Of a stretch of 64,000 bases of DNA, positions 47,115 to 54,624 are shown in pieces. A program made the translations under genes and the position numbers. The stretch lies in NCBI RefSeq assembly GCF_000355695.1, contig NC_020891.1:1488001-1552000 (forward strand). The letters are read 5' to 3'. This stretch comes from Clavibacter nebraskensis NCPPB 2581 (lineage in GTDB: Bacteria; Actinomycetota; Actinomycetes; Actinomycetales; Microbacteriaceae). Under the pieces are notes generated by a model. That model searched no databases. It was not told the DNA's origin and saw only the letters and a program-made list of their open reading frames with translations. How positions within the stretch are numbered: position 1 is the first letter of the stretch; every line of letters starts with the position of its first letter.

Positions 47115-47513
47115 ATGAAGTGCCCCGCCGACTCCGCCGCCCTCGTGATGAGCGAGCGCGCCGGGGTGGAGATCGACTACTGCCCGGACTGCTGCGGCGT
47201 GTGGCTCGATCGCGGCGAGCTCGACAAGATCCTCGACCGGCCGAAGCAGGAGATGCGGTCCGCGCCGACGGCCGCGTCGCCCAGTCCTCCCGCGGCGCCG
47301 CTCGGCGGGTACCCGGGGCCGGGTCGCGACGACCGCCGCGGAGAGGATCGCCGTCGCGACGACGACCGCGATCGCGGCTACGGCATCCTCGCGGACGGCT
47401 ACGGCGACCGCGGAGGGCAGGGCCACCCCCGCACCGGCGGATACGAGGACGGCGACGGGTACGGCGGGAAGCGCCGCAAGAAGGAGAGCTGGCTCAGCGA
47501 GCTGTTCGACTGA
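47115..47513 (+). CDS. TFIIB-type zinc-ribbon protein
   Basis: The 132-residue protein has N-terminal Cys3, then CPDCCGVWLDRGELDKIL, the zf-TFIIB ribbon family signature. The centre is an Arg/Asp/Gly/Tyr-rich disordered segment. The last residues, KKESWLSELFD, form a short helix-like motif that recurs at the end of proteins in this family. The role is unknown; nucleic-acid binding is often assumed. It follows rsfS by 49 bases and precedes tRNA-Ala. Confidence 0.88.
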   Translation: MKCPADSAALVMSERAGVEIDYCPDCCGVWLDRGELDKILDRPKQEMRSAPTAASPSPPAAPLGGYPGPGRDDRRGEDRRRDDDRDRGYGILADGYGDRGGQGHPRTGGYEDGDGYGGKRRKKESWLSELFD

Positions 47514-47614
47514 CCGACGCGCCGACGTCGACCGCCGACGAGGATGCCCTGGTCATGGGGCGGTCGGAATGTGTAGTAATGTAGACGAGTCGCTTCCGCA
47601 GGGAAGCGGATCAC

Positions 47615-47687
47615 GGGTCTGTGGCGCAGTTGGTAGCGCACCTGCATGGCATGCAGGGGGTCAGGGGTTCGAATCCCCTCAGATCCA
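47615..47687 (+). tRNA. tRNA-Ala(GGC)
   Basis: The cloverleaf has acceptor GGGTCTG paired with CAGATCC (one G-U pair), an anticodon stem CCTGC/GCAGG around ATGGCAT (anticodon GGC), and T-loop TTCGAAT. The discriminator is A. CCA is not encoded. Confidence 0.95.
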
Positions 47688-47748
47688 CCCTCGACCCCCA
47701 CCCCTCCTCACGGAGGCGCGGGGCTCTTCCGCTCTCCGAGACCCGTAC

Positions 47749-48756
47749 TCAGGTCCGTCCCGAGAGGCCGAGGGGCTCCACGTGCGCGCCGCAGGATCGG
47801 AACAGCGCCGCCAGCGGCTCCACGAGATCCCGCTCGGTTCCCGTGCCGGCGGAGAGCGCCATCTCCCGCACGTAGGCCGTCAAGGCCGTGCGACCCGCGA
47901 GGATCCGCGTCACGGCGCCACCCTCGGTCCTGTCCTCGGCGCGCACGAAGAGCGAGGCGCCATCATGCGAGTAGAGGACAGCTGTCTCGCACCAGACGCG
48001 GAGGCCCAACCGCTCCTCGAGCAGCTCGCGCAGGCCGACGGCCTGCCCGCGCACCTGGGTGGCCGCCGATTCCCGGCCGATGTACGAGCGGACGATCCGC
48101 TCCTGCGATGACGCGCTGCCCGACACACGTGCGATCTGCACGGCGAAGGTCCGTCCCAATGAGGACTCGTCCACGAGCTGCGCGAACGCCGCATGCTCGG
48201 AGCTGGGGACGACGCCGTCGAAGACGGTGCCACGCCACCGCTTGTTCTCGATGATCAGCACCGTGCGGGAGGTCACCACCACATGGTCGATCTGCTGCAC
48301 GAAGCGGGCGCCGTCGTCGCCCGTCCGCGAGAAGACGACGTTCGTCGCCAGGATCCCGGAGAGCCGGGCGGAGACGAACGCCGCGACGATGTGCGCATGG
48401 GAGGCGGCTTCGTGGCCCCAGGTGGCCGAGAGTAGATCACGGGCCGCCCGCTCGTCCTCGCGGGCGATGCGCATCCGTTCCTCCGCGTCGGCCAGCTCGG
48501 CGGCGTGCACCGCCGTCAGCTCCGCGACCGTCCTCACGCGGTGCTCCTCGGCGACGGAGAGCGACCGCGTCCGCTCGCTCGCGTCGACGATGTGCCGCCT
48601 CTCCGCATCGGCCGCTGCCTCGTCGAGCGCACGCCGGGCGGATGCCTCCCGCCGACGCCGTTCGCGCAGGAGCAGGGCCAGGACGAGGACGAGCAGGGCG
48701 ACCAGGGCGACCAGGGCGACCAGGGCGACCAGGATCCACGGGAGCACGTTCTGCAT
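47749..48756 (-). CDS. NERD (nuclease-related) domain membrane protein
   Basis: The protein has about 335 residues. A membrane helix at 5-30 is followed by a charged coiled-coil-like stretch to about 110. The NERD-type core FVQQIDHVVVTSRTVLIIENKRWRG carries the D...E-x-K pattern of restriction-endonuclease-like folds. The remainder is unassigned. The catalytic residues appear intact, so DNA or RNA cleavage is possible but not demonstrated. An alternative GTG start five codons upstream (48771) cannot be excluded. The membrane helix is encoded by a 9-bp tandem repeat giving repeated Val-Ala-Leu. It is divergent from a small two-helix membrane protein. Confidence 0.82.
   Translation of the reverse strand: MQNVLPWILVALVALVALVALLVLVLALLLRERRRREASARRALDEAAADAERRHIVDASERTRSLSVAEEHRVRTVAELTAVHAAELADAEERMRIAREDERAARDLLSATWGHEAASHAHIVAAFVSARLSGILATNVVFSRTGDDGARFVQQIDHVVVTSRTVLIIENKRWRGTVFDGVVPSSEHAAFAQLVDESSLGRTFAVQIARVSGSASSQERIVRSYIGRESAATQVRGQAVGLRELLEERLGLRVWCETAVLYSHDGASLFVRAEDRTEGGAVTRILAGRTALTAYVREMALSAGTGTERDLVEPLAALFRSCGAHVEPLGLSGRT
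48694..48729. repeat. Four perfect 9-bp tandem repeats inside the NERD gene
   Basis: The unit CAGGGCGAC is repeated four times on the plus strand at 48694-48729. On the coding strand it reads as Val-Ala-Leu repeats forming most of the membrane helix. Copy-number change would lengthen or shorten the helix in frame. Confidence 0.95.
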
Positions 48757-48815
48757 GGCCCAGGGAAGCACGCACCACGGATCGAGCGCGCGATCCGCTC
48801 CCCGATCGGGGGACT

Positions 48816-48833
48816 GTCCTCCACTTGGAGGAC
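48816..48833. promoter_or_regulatory. Inverted repeat between the NERD gene and the two-helix protein gene
   Basis: GTCCTCCA (48816-48823) and TGGAGGAC (48826-48833) are perfect 8-bp inverted arms around a CT spacer. The position in a divergent gap of about 120 bases fits a regulator operator. Confidence 0.5.
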
Positions 48834-48875
48834 CCGGGTACCGTGGATCAGGTCATCGACCCCTGGAGCTCCACA

Positions 48876-49199
48876 ATGTCGCACGCCACCCTGCACCGGA
48901 CGCACACCACCGACCCGCACCGCACGTCGGTGGTCGGTTCCGCGGTGCTGGGCTTCCTGTCCGCGTTCGTGGTGGGCGCGGCCGTGATCGTCACGCTCCT
49001 CATCACCTCCTTCGCGCAGGGGACCGAGGGCTACCCCGGACTCGACGTGCCGGGCGTGGTCGACACCCGCATCGACCACGGCAGCGTCGTGACGCAGATC
49101 GGCCCGGGCGGGTTCCTCTTCCCGCTGGCCGCCGGCCTCCTCGTCGGCCTGATCGTGGCCGTGGTCGTCTACGCGCGCCAGCGCCACGTCGAGGACTGA
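48876..49199 (+). CDS. Hypothetical two-helix membrane protein
   Basis: The protein has 107 residues with membrane segments at about 20-45 and 80-100. The loop between them (GTEGYPGLDVPGVVDTRIDHGSVVTQIGPGG) probably faces outside. The ATG is preceded by GGAG. No family is recognised. Confidence 0.75.
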   Translation: MSHATLHRTHTTDPHRTSVVGSAVLGFLSAFVVGAAVIVTLLITSFAQGTEGYPGLDVPGVVDTRIDHGSVVTQIGPGGFLFPLAAGLLVGLIVAVVVYARQRHVED

Positions 49200-49240
49200 G
49201 CCCGGCCGACCCCGATCCGCCCGCGCGTAGGGTCGAGGGG

Positions 49241-50260
49241 ATGCCTCGCCACACCGCCTCCCGTCCGAGCAGGCGCCCCGCGTCGGCCTCTCGCACCCGT
49301 CTCCGTGCAGCAGCCCTCGCCAGCACGATGACGGCCCTGCTCCTGGTCGCGACCGGCTGCACCGCACCGGACGTCGTCCCGCCGACCGCTCCCGCCGCCC
49401 CGCTCCGGGTGGTCTCCCTCGGGGACTCCTACTCCACGGGGACGGGACCCGCGGAGCCGCTGCCCGGCGACCCCGGGGTCTGCGGGCGCACCGTCGCCTC
49501 CTCCGTGCGCGTCGCCGCGGCGGCCGTCGGCGCCGAGCTCGTCGACGCGGCGTGCGACGGCGCCACCACTGCGGACCTCGCGGCCCCGCGCGAGCGCGGC
49601 GGGGAGACCGTGCCCGCGCAGCTGGCCGCCGCGGCCGACGGCGCCGACGTGGTGCTCGTGCGCCTCGGGGGCAACGACCTCGGCTTCCCGGCCCTCGTCG
49701 GAGGGTGCCTCGCGCGGGACCCTGAGGGACCCGTGGCCGCCGGCCCCACGACGTGCGTGGACGCGCTCGCGCCCGCGGGCGGGACCGATGCCGTCCGCGC
49801 CCGCATCGATGGGGAGGTGGCGACGCGGCTCGGCGAGGCGTTCGGGCGGATCCGGGCGGCGGCGCCCCACGCCCGCATCGTCGCGCTCGGCTACCTCACG
49901 GTGCTCGGCGACCCGGATGCGCTGCCCGCGGAGGGCTGCCTCCGCGCCACGGCGACGTCGACGGTGAACGGGCAGGTCCTCCTCGCCGACCGGGACGCGG
50001 CGTGGCTGGCGGGGATCCAGCGCGAGCTCGACGACGCGATCGCCCGGGCGGCCGCCGATGCGGGAGCCCGGTTCGTGGACCAGGAGACGCCGACGGCCAC
50101 GCACGGCGCGTGCGCGGGGGATGCCGGCGATGCGTACGTGGCGGGGCTCGGCGGCAGCGCGGGGGACGTCCCCCTCCACCCGAACGCGGCCGGACTGGAC
50201 TGGGAGTCCGATGTCCTGACGGGCGTGCTGTGGGAGGAGGGGGCGGCGCTCGGCCGCTGA
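49241..50260 (+). CDS. SGNH/GDSL hydrolase lipoprotein
   Basis: The protein has 339 residues. An Arg-rich signal peptide ends in VATGC, a lipobox with Cys40. The GDSL block SLGDSYSTG places the nucleophile at Ser63, block III is GGNDLGF, and block V DVPLHPNAAG supplies the catalytic His. It is an extracellular membrane-anchored esterase or lipase; substrate unknown. TAGGGT at 49228-49233 lies 7 bases before the ATG, so expression is probably leaderless. It is unrelated to the fructose operon that follows. Confidence 0.9.
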   Translation: MPRHTASRPSRRPASASRTRLRAAALASTMTALLLVATGCTAPDVVPPTAPAAPLRVVSLGDSYSTGTGPAEPLPGDPGVCGRTVASSVRVAAAAVGAELVDAACDGATTADLAAPRERGGETVPAQLAAAADGADVVLVRLGGNDLGFPALVGGCLARDPEGPVAAGPTTCVDALAPAGGTDAVRARIDGEVATRLGEAFGRIRAAAPHARIVALGYLTVLGDPDALPAEGCLRATATSTVNGQVLLADRDAAWLAGIQRELDDAIARAAADAGARFVDQETPTATHGACAGDAGDAYVAGLGGSAGDVPLHPNAAGLDWESDVLTGVLWEEGAALGR

Positions 50261-50316
50261 TCCCCACGGTCGCGAGGGCGTCTGACCCAGCCCATGTGGG
50301 AACGTGTGGGTTCATG

Positions 50317-50345
50317 TTGCTTCTCCTGCGGATGAGGGCTATGGT
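50317..50345 (+). promoter_or_regulatory. Promoter of the fructose operon
   Basis: The -35 TTGCTT (50317-50322) and -10 TATGGT (50340-50345) have exact 17-base spacing. Just upstream, GTGGGAAC and GTGGGTTC (50295-50313) form an imperfect repeat that could bind the DeoR-family regulator encoded first in the operon. Confidence 0.7.
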
Positions 50346-50393
50346 GCGAGGACGCGAGGCGCCAGTGCCCCACGGAGTCGAAGGAGACCGCCC

Positions 50394-51182
50394 ATGTACG
50401 CCGAAGAGCGCCAGGACAGGGTGGTCGCCCTCCTCGAGCGCACCGGCCGCGTGGCGGTCCTCGGCCTGGCGCGCGACTTCGACGTGACGACGGAGACGGT
50501 CCGACGCGACCTCGCCCAGCTCGAGAGCCGCGGCGTCCTGCGCCGCGTGCACGGCGGCGCCGTCCGCGCCGACCGGTCCACCCGCGCCGAGGAGAGCCTC
50601 GACACGCGGGGTGCCCGCAACACGGCGGCCAAGGCGCGCATCGCCGACGCGGCGATGGGGTTCCTGCCCGCGAGCTTCGCGGGATCCATCGCGCTCGACG
50701 CCGGCACCACCACGGGGCTGGTCGCGGAGCGCGTCGCCGCCTGGCGGCCCGACGAGCCGGGCCGCACGCTCGTCGTGGTCACGCACTCGATGTCCATCGC
50801 GCAGACCGTGACCCGCAACCCCGCAGTCGAGGTGCAGCTGCTCGGCGGACGCGTGCGCGGCATCACGAGCGCGGCGGTCGGCCCCGCCACCCTCGGCCAG
50901 CTCGCCCGGCTGCGACCCGACATCGCCTTCATCGGCGCGAACGGGATCCACGCGGAGTTCGGCCTCAGCACCCCCGACGAAGAGGAGGCGGCCGTGAAGA
51001 CCGCGTTGACCCGAGGATCCCGACGCGCCGTGGCGCTCGTCGACGCGTCGAAGGCGGGGGAGGAGGCGCTCGTCGGCTTCGCGGCCCTCGACGACCTCGA
51101 CGCGCTCGTGACCGACGCCGCGCCGGACGGCCCGCTGGCCGCGGCCCTGGCGGCCGCCGAGGTGGAGGTGATGGTCGCGTGA
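50394..51182 (+). CDS. DeoR/GlpR family transcriptional regulator of fructose use
   Basis: This 262-residue regulator has an N-terminal DeoR-type winged helix (ERQDRVVALLERTGRVAVLGLARDFDVTTETVRRDL) at about 5-45, followed by the RVHGGA signature. The C-terminal phosphosugar sensor domain has LDAGTTT, THS and GANGI. Gene order with fruK and fruA marks it as FruR-like; fructose-1-phosphate is the expected effector by analogy. AAGGAG precedes the ATG. GTGA overlap with fruK shows coupling. Confidence 0.92.
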   Translation: MYAEERQDRVVALLERTGRVAVLGLARDFDVTTETVRRDLAQLESRGVLRRVHGGAVRADRSTRAEESLDTRGARNTAAKARIADAAMGFLPASFAGSIALDAGTTTGLVAERVAAWRPDEPGRTLVVVTHSMSIAQTVTRNPAVEVQLLGGRVRGITSAAVGPATLGQLARLRPDIAFIGANGIHAEFGLSTPDEEEAAVKTALTRGSRRAVALVDASKAGEEALVGFAALDDLDALVTDAAPDGPLAAALAAAEVEVMVA

Positions 51183-52150
51183 TCCTCACCCTCACCGCCA
51201 ATCCGAGCCTCGACCGCACCATCGACCTCGCCGGCGCCCTCGCGCGCGGCGCGGTCCAGCGGGCCCGCGGCGTCGCCGAGCAGCCCGGCGGCAAGGGCGT
51301 CAACGTCTCGCGCGCGCTCATCGCCTCCGGCCTCGACACCATCGCCCTGCTGCCCGGCCGCCTCGACGACCCGATGCTCGTGGCGCTGGCCGCCGAGCGG
51401 ATCCCGCTCGATCAGCTCGACATCGCGGGCCGCGTGCGCCAGAACGTCACGCTCACCGAGCCCGACGGCACGACGACCAAGGTCAACGAGCCGGGCCCCG
51501 TCCTGTCAGCCGCCGAGGCCGATGCGCTGGTGGCCCTCGTCATCCGGCACGCGCGCCGGGCCAGCTGGCTCGTGCTCGCGGGCTCCCTGCCGCCCGGCCT
51601 CGACGACGACTTCGCTGCCCGCGTGGTGCACGCCGTGCGCGCCGAGCTCGGCGACGCCGCCCCTCGGATCGCCGTCGACTCGTCGGGGGCGCCCATGGCC
51701 GCGCTCGTCGCGTCCGACGCGGTCGTGGACCTGATCAAGCCCAACGCCGAGGAGCTCGCCGAGCTCGTCGGCCTCCCCGACCCGGATGCGCTCGAGGCCG
51801 ACCCCCGGCTGGCTCACGACGCATCCCGCTCCCTCGTCTCCCGCGGCTGCCGGGCGGTCCTCGCGACCCTCGGCGCGCGGGGGGCCGTCCTCACCACGGC
51901 CGAGGGCGGGTGGCTCGCCACCATGCCCCCGATCATGCCGGTGAGCACCGTGGGCGCGGGCGACTCGTCGCTCGCGGGCTACCTGCTCGCCGACCACCGC
52001 GGGGCCGGACCCGAGGGGCGGCTGGCGCAGGCCGTCGCCCACGGATCCGCCGCCGCGTCCCTGCCCGGCAGCACCATGCCGTCCCCCGACCAGACCCGGC
52101 CGGACAGCGTCACCGTCCAGCCGCTCCTCCCGATCGCCGCCGATCGCTGA
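51179..52150 (+). CDS. fruK: 1-phosphofructokinase
   Basis: This 323-residue PfkB-family kinase converts fructose-1-phosphate to fructose-1,6-bisphosphate. It has LTLTANPSLDRT at the start, the glycine-rich GGKGVNVSRAL segment and the catalytic GAGDSSLAGY with Asp262. GTG overlaps the regulator's stop codon. It works directly after the PTS permease encoded next. Confidence 0.94.
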   Translation: MILTLTANPSLDRTIDLAGALARGAVQRARGVAEQPGGKGVNVSRALIASGLDTIALLPGRLDDPMLVALAAERIPLDQLDIAGRVRQNVTLTEPDGTTTKVNEPGPVLSAAEADALVALVIRHARRASWLVLAGSLPPGLDDDFAARVVHAVRAELGDAAPRIAVDSSGAPMAALVASDAVVDLIKPNAEELAELVGLPDPDALEADPRLAHDASRSLVSRGCRAVLATLGARGAVLTTAEGGWLATMPPIMPVSTVGAGDSSLAGYLLADHRGAGPEGRLAQAVAHGSAAASLPGSTMPSPDQTRPDSVTVQPLLPIAADR

Positions 52151-52172
52151 CCCGTCCCACCTGGAGAAGAAC

Positions 52173-54221
52173 ATGCCATCGCTCATCACGAACCGCCTCG
52201 TGCTCCTCGACGCCGACCTCGGCGCCGACCGCGAGCACGCCGTCCGCACGCTGGCCGAGCGCGTCGTCGCCGAGGGACGCGCCACCGACGCCGACGCCCT
52301 CTTCGCCGACGCGTGGGAGCGCGAGTCGAAGACCGACACCGGCATGGGCGGCGGCCTCGCCATCCCGCACTGCCGCTCCGCCGCGGTGACGGAGGCCACG
52401 CTCGTCATGGCGCGCCCGAAGCCCGCCGTGGACTTCGGCGCGCCGGACGGCCCCGCCGACCTCGTGTTCTTCATCGCCGCGCCCGACGGCGCCGACCAGG
52501 AGCACCTCGTCCTGCTCTCGCGGCTCGCCCGGTCGCTCATCAAGCCCGAGTTCGTCGAGGCGCTGCGTACCGCCACCGACGAGGACCAGGTCGTCTCGCT
52601 CGTGGAGGGCGCGCTCGTGGACGAGCCCGCCTCCTCGACCGGCGCCCTGGCCGCGGCGGCTCCTGCGGCGACCGCATCGGCCCCGGCCACCGCGCCCGCC
52701 GACGCGCCCGTCCTCATCGCCGTCACCGCCTGCCCCACCGGCATCGCGCACACGTACATGGCGGCCGACTCGCTCGTCGCCGCGGCGAAGCGCGCGGGCG
52801 TCGAGCTGCACGTCGAGACCCAGGGATCCTCCTCCGTCACGCCCGTCGACCCCGCGATCATCGCGCGGGCCACGGCCGTGATCTTCGCCGTCGACGTCGA
52901 CGTGCGGGACCGCGCGCGCTTCGCCGGCAAGCCCGTCATCCAGTCGCCCGTGAAGCGCGGCATCGACCAGCCCGACCAGATGGTCGCCGAGGCCGTCGCG
53001 GCCGCGAAGGACCCGACTGCCCCGCGCGTGCCAGGAGGCGCGTCGTCGTCCGCCGGATCCGAGCAGGCCTCCCCGCAGGCGTCGCAGTCGGTGGGCGCGC
53101 GCCTCAAGCGCTGGCTGCTCACGGGCGTCAGCTACATGATCCCGTTCGTCGCGGGCGGCGGTCTCCTCATCGCGCTCGGCTTCCTGCTCGGCGGGTACCG
53201 GATCACCGAGACGGCGTCCGACGTCGTGCTGCAGAACTCGCTCGCGAACCTGCCCGCGGGCGGTCTCGGCCAGTACCTCGGCGCCGTCGCGATCGTCATC
53301 GGCAACGCGTCGATGGCCTTCCTCGTGCCCGCGCTGGCCGGCTACATCGCCTACGCCATCGCCGACCGGCCGGGCATCGCACCCGGCTTCGTCGCGGGAT
53401 CCATCTCCGTCATCATGGGCGCCGGCTTCCTGGGCGGCCTCGTGGGCGGCCTCCTCGCCGGTGGCATCGCCTACGCGATCGGCCGCATCGACGTGCCGCG
53501 CTGGCTGCGGGGCCTCATGCCCGTGGTGATCATCCCGCTCCTCGCCTCGATCGTCGCCTCCGGCCTCATGGTCATGGTGCTCGGCGGTCCCATCGCGGCC
53601 CTCACGCGCGGCCTCAACGGCTTCCTCTCGGGCCTCACCGGCACGTCGGCCATCGTCCTGGGCATAATCCTCGGCGTCATGATGTGCATCGACCTCGGCG
53701 GTCCCATCAACAAGGTCGCCTACTCGTTCGCGGTCGCCGGCCTCGGCGCCGGTTCCATCACCGACCAGACCCCGTGGGAGATCATGGCCGCGGTCATGGC
53801 CGCCGGCATGGTCCCGCCGCTCGCCCTCGCGCTCGCCTCCACCGTGATCGACCGCCGCCTGTTCAGCCCGGCGGAGCGCGAGAACGGCAAGGCCGCGTGG
53901 CTCCTCGGCGCCGCGTTCATCTCCGAGGGCGCCATCCCGTTCGCCGCGGTCGACCCGCTGCGCGTCATCCCCGCTAGCATCGTCGGCGGTGCCGTCACGG
54001 GCGCCATGGTGATGGGGCTCGGCGTCGTGTCGCAGGCCCCGCACGGCGGCGTCTTCGTGCTCTTCGCGATGAACGGCACCTTCCTCGGCTTCCTCGCCTC
54101 CGTCGCGGTCGGCGCGGTGATCTCCGCGTTCCTCGTCGTTCTCCTCAAGCGCTTCACGACGAAGCGCCCGGAGGCCGCCGCCGCGACGCCCGTCGACCAG
54201 GGCGTCCCCGTCGCGGTCTGA
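52173..54221 (+). CDS. fruA: Fructose-specific PTS enzyme IIABC
   Basis: This 682-residue fusion imports and phosphorylates fructose. The EIIA domain (1-150) has phosphorylated His66 in AIPHC. The EIIB domain (about 175-280) has ACPTGIAHTYMA with Cys187. The EIIC membrane domain (from about 310) has eight or more helices and the GGPINKVAY segment. Ala/Pro linkers separate the domains. It lies in the operon between fruK and ptsH; ribosome binding site GGAGAAG. Confidence 0.96.
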   Translation: MPSLITNRLVLLDADLGADREHAVRTLAERVVAEGRATDADALFADAWERESKTDTGMGGGLAIPHCRSAAVTEATLVMARPKPAVDFGAPDGPADLVFFIAAPDGADQEHLVLLSRLARSLIKPEFVEALRTATDEDQVVSLVEGALVDEPASSTGALAAAAPAATASAPATAPADAPVLIAVTACPTGIAHTYMAADSLVAAAKRAGVELHVETQGSSSVTPVDPAIIARATAVIFAVDVDVRDRARFAGKPVIQSPVKRGIDQPDQMVAEAVAAAKDPTAPRVPGGASSSAGSEQASPQASQSVGARLKRWLLTGVSYMIPFVAGGGLLIALGFLLGGYRITETASDVVLQNSLANLPAGGLGQYLGAVAIVIGNASMAFLVPALAGYIAYAIADRPGIAPGFVAGSISVIMGAGFLGGLVGGLLAGGIAYAIGRIDVPRWLRGLMPVVIIPLLASIVASGLMVMVLGGPIAALTRGLNGFLSGLTGTSAIVLGIILGVMMCIDLGGPINKVAYSFAVAGLGAGSITDQTPWEIMAAVMAAGMVPPLALALASTVIDRRLFSPAERENGKAAWLLGAAFISEGAIPFAAVDPLRVIPASIVGGAVTGAMVMGLGVVSQAPHGGVFVLFAMNGTFLGFLASVAVGAVISAFLVVLLKRFTTKRPEAAAATPVDQGVPVAV

Positions 54222-54277
54222 TCCGTCGCCGCCCCTCACATCCCCATCCCGTCCGCACCACCAGGAGGAGAACGTCC

Positions 54278-54550
54278 ATGACCGAGCGCACCGCCACCAT
54301 CGGCAGCCGCGTGGGCCTGCACGCCCGTCCCGCATCCCTCTTCATCGAGGCCGTGCGCCGCACGGGCGTCCCGGTGAGGATCAGCAAGCCGGGCGGCACG
54401 CCGCTCGACGCGACGAGCATCCTGTCGCTCATGAGCCTGGGCGCCGCGAACGGCGACCAGGTCGTGCTCACGGCCGAGGGCGACGGCGCGGACGCCGCGC
54501 TCGACGAGCTCGCGGCGCTGCTCGAGAGCGACCTCGACGCCGTCGAGTAG
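54278..54550 (+). CDS. ptsH: Phosphocarrier protein HPr
   Basis: This 90-residue general PTS carrier has active His15 in GLHARPAS and a regulatory-site-like Ser47 in ATSILSLMSLG. It passes phosphate from enzyme I to the fructose EIIA encoded just upstream. AGGAGGAG precedes the start. Enzyme I (ptsI) is not in the window. Confidence 0.96.
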   Translation: MTERTATIGSRVGLHARPASLFIEAVRRTGVPVRISKPGGTPLDATSILSLMSLGAANGDQVVLTAEGDGADAALDELAALLESDLDAVE

Positions 54551-54557
54551 CCGACCC

Positions 54558-54607
54558 CACGACGAGAGGCCCGGACACCGCGATGCGGGTCCGGGCCTCT
54601 CGTCGTG
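54558..54607. terminator. Bidirectional terminator after ptsH
   Basis: A 19-bp stem (54558-54576 with 54589-54607) and 12-base loop lie between the convergent ptsH and SDR genes. Confidence 0.88.
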
Positions 54608-54624
54608 CCAGGCGGCGGTCGGCG

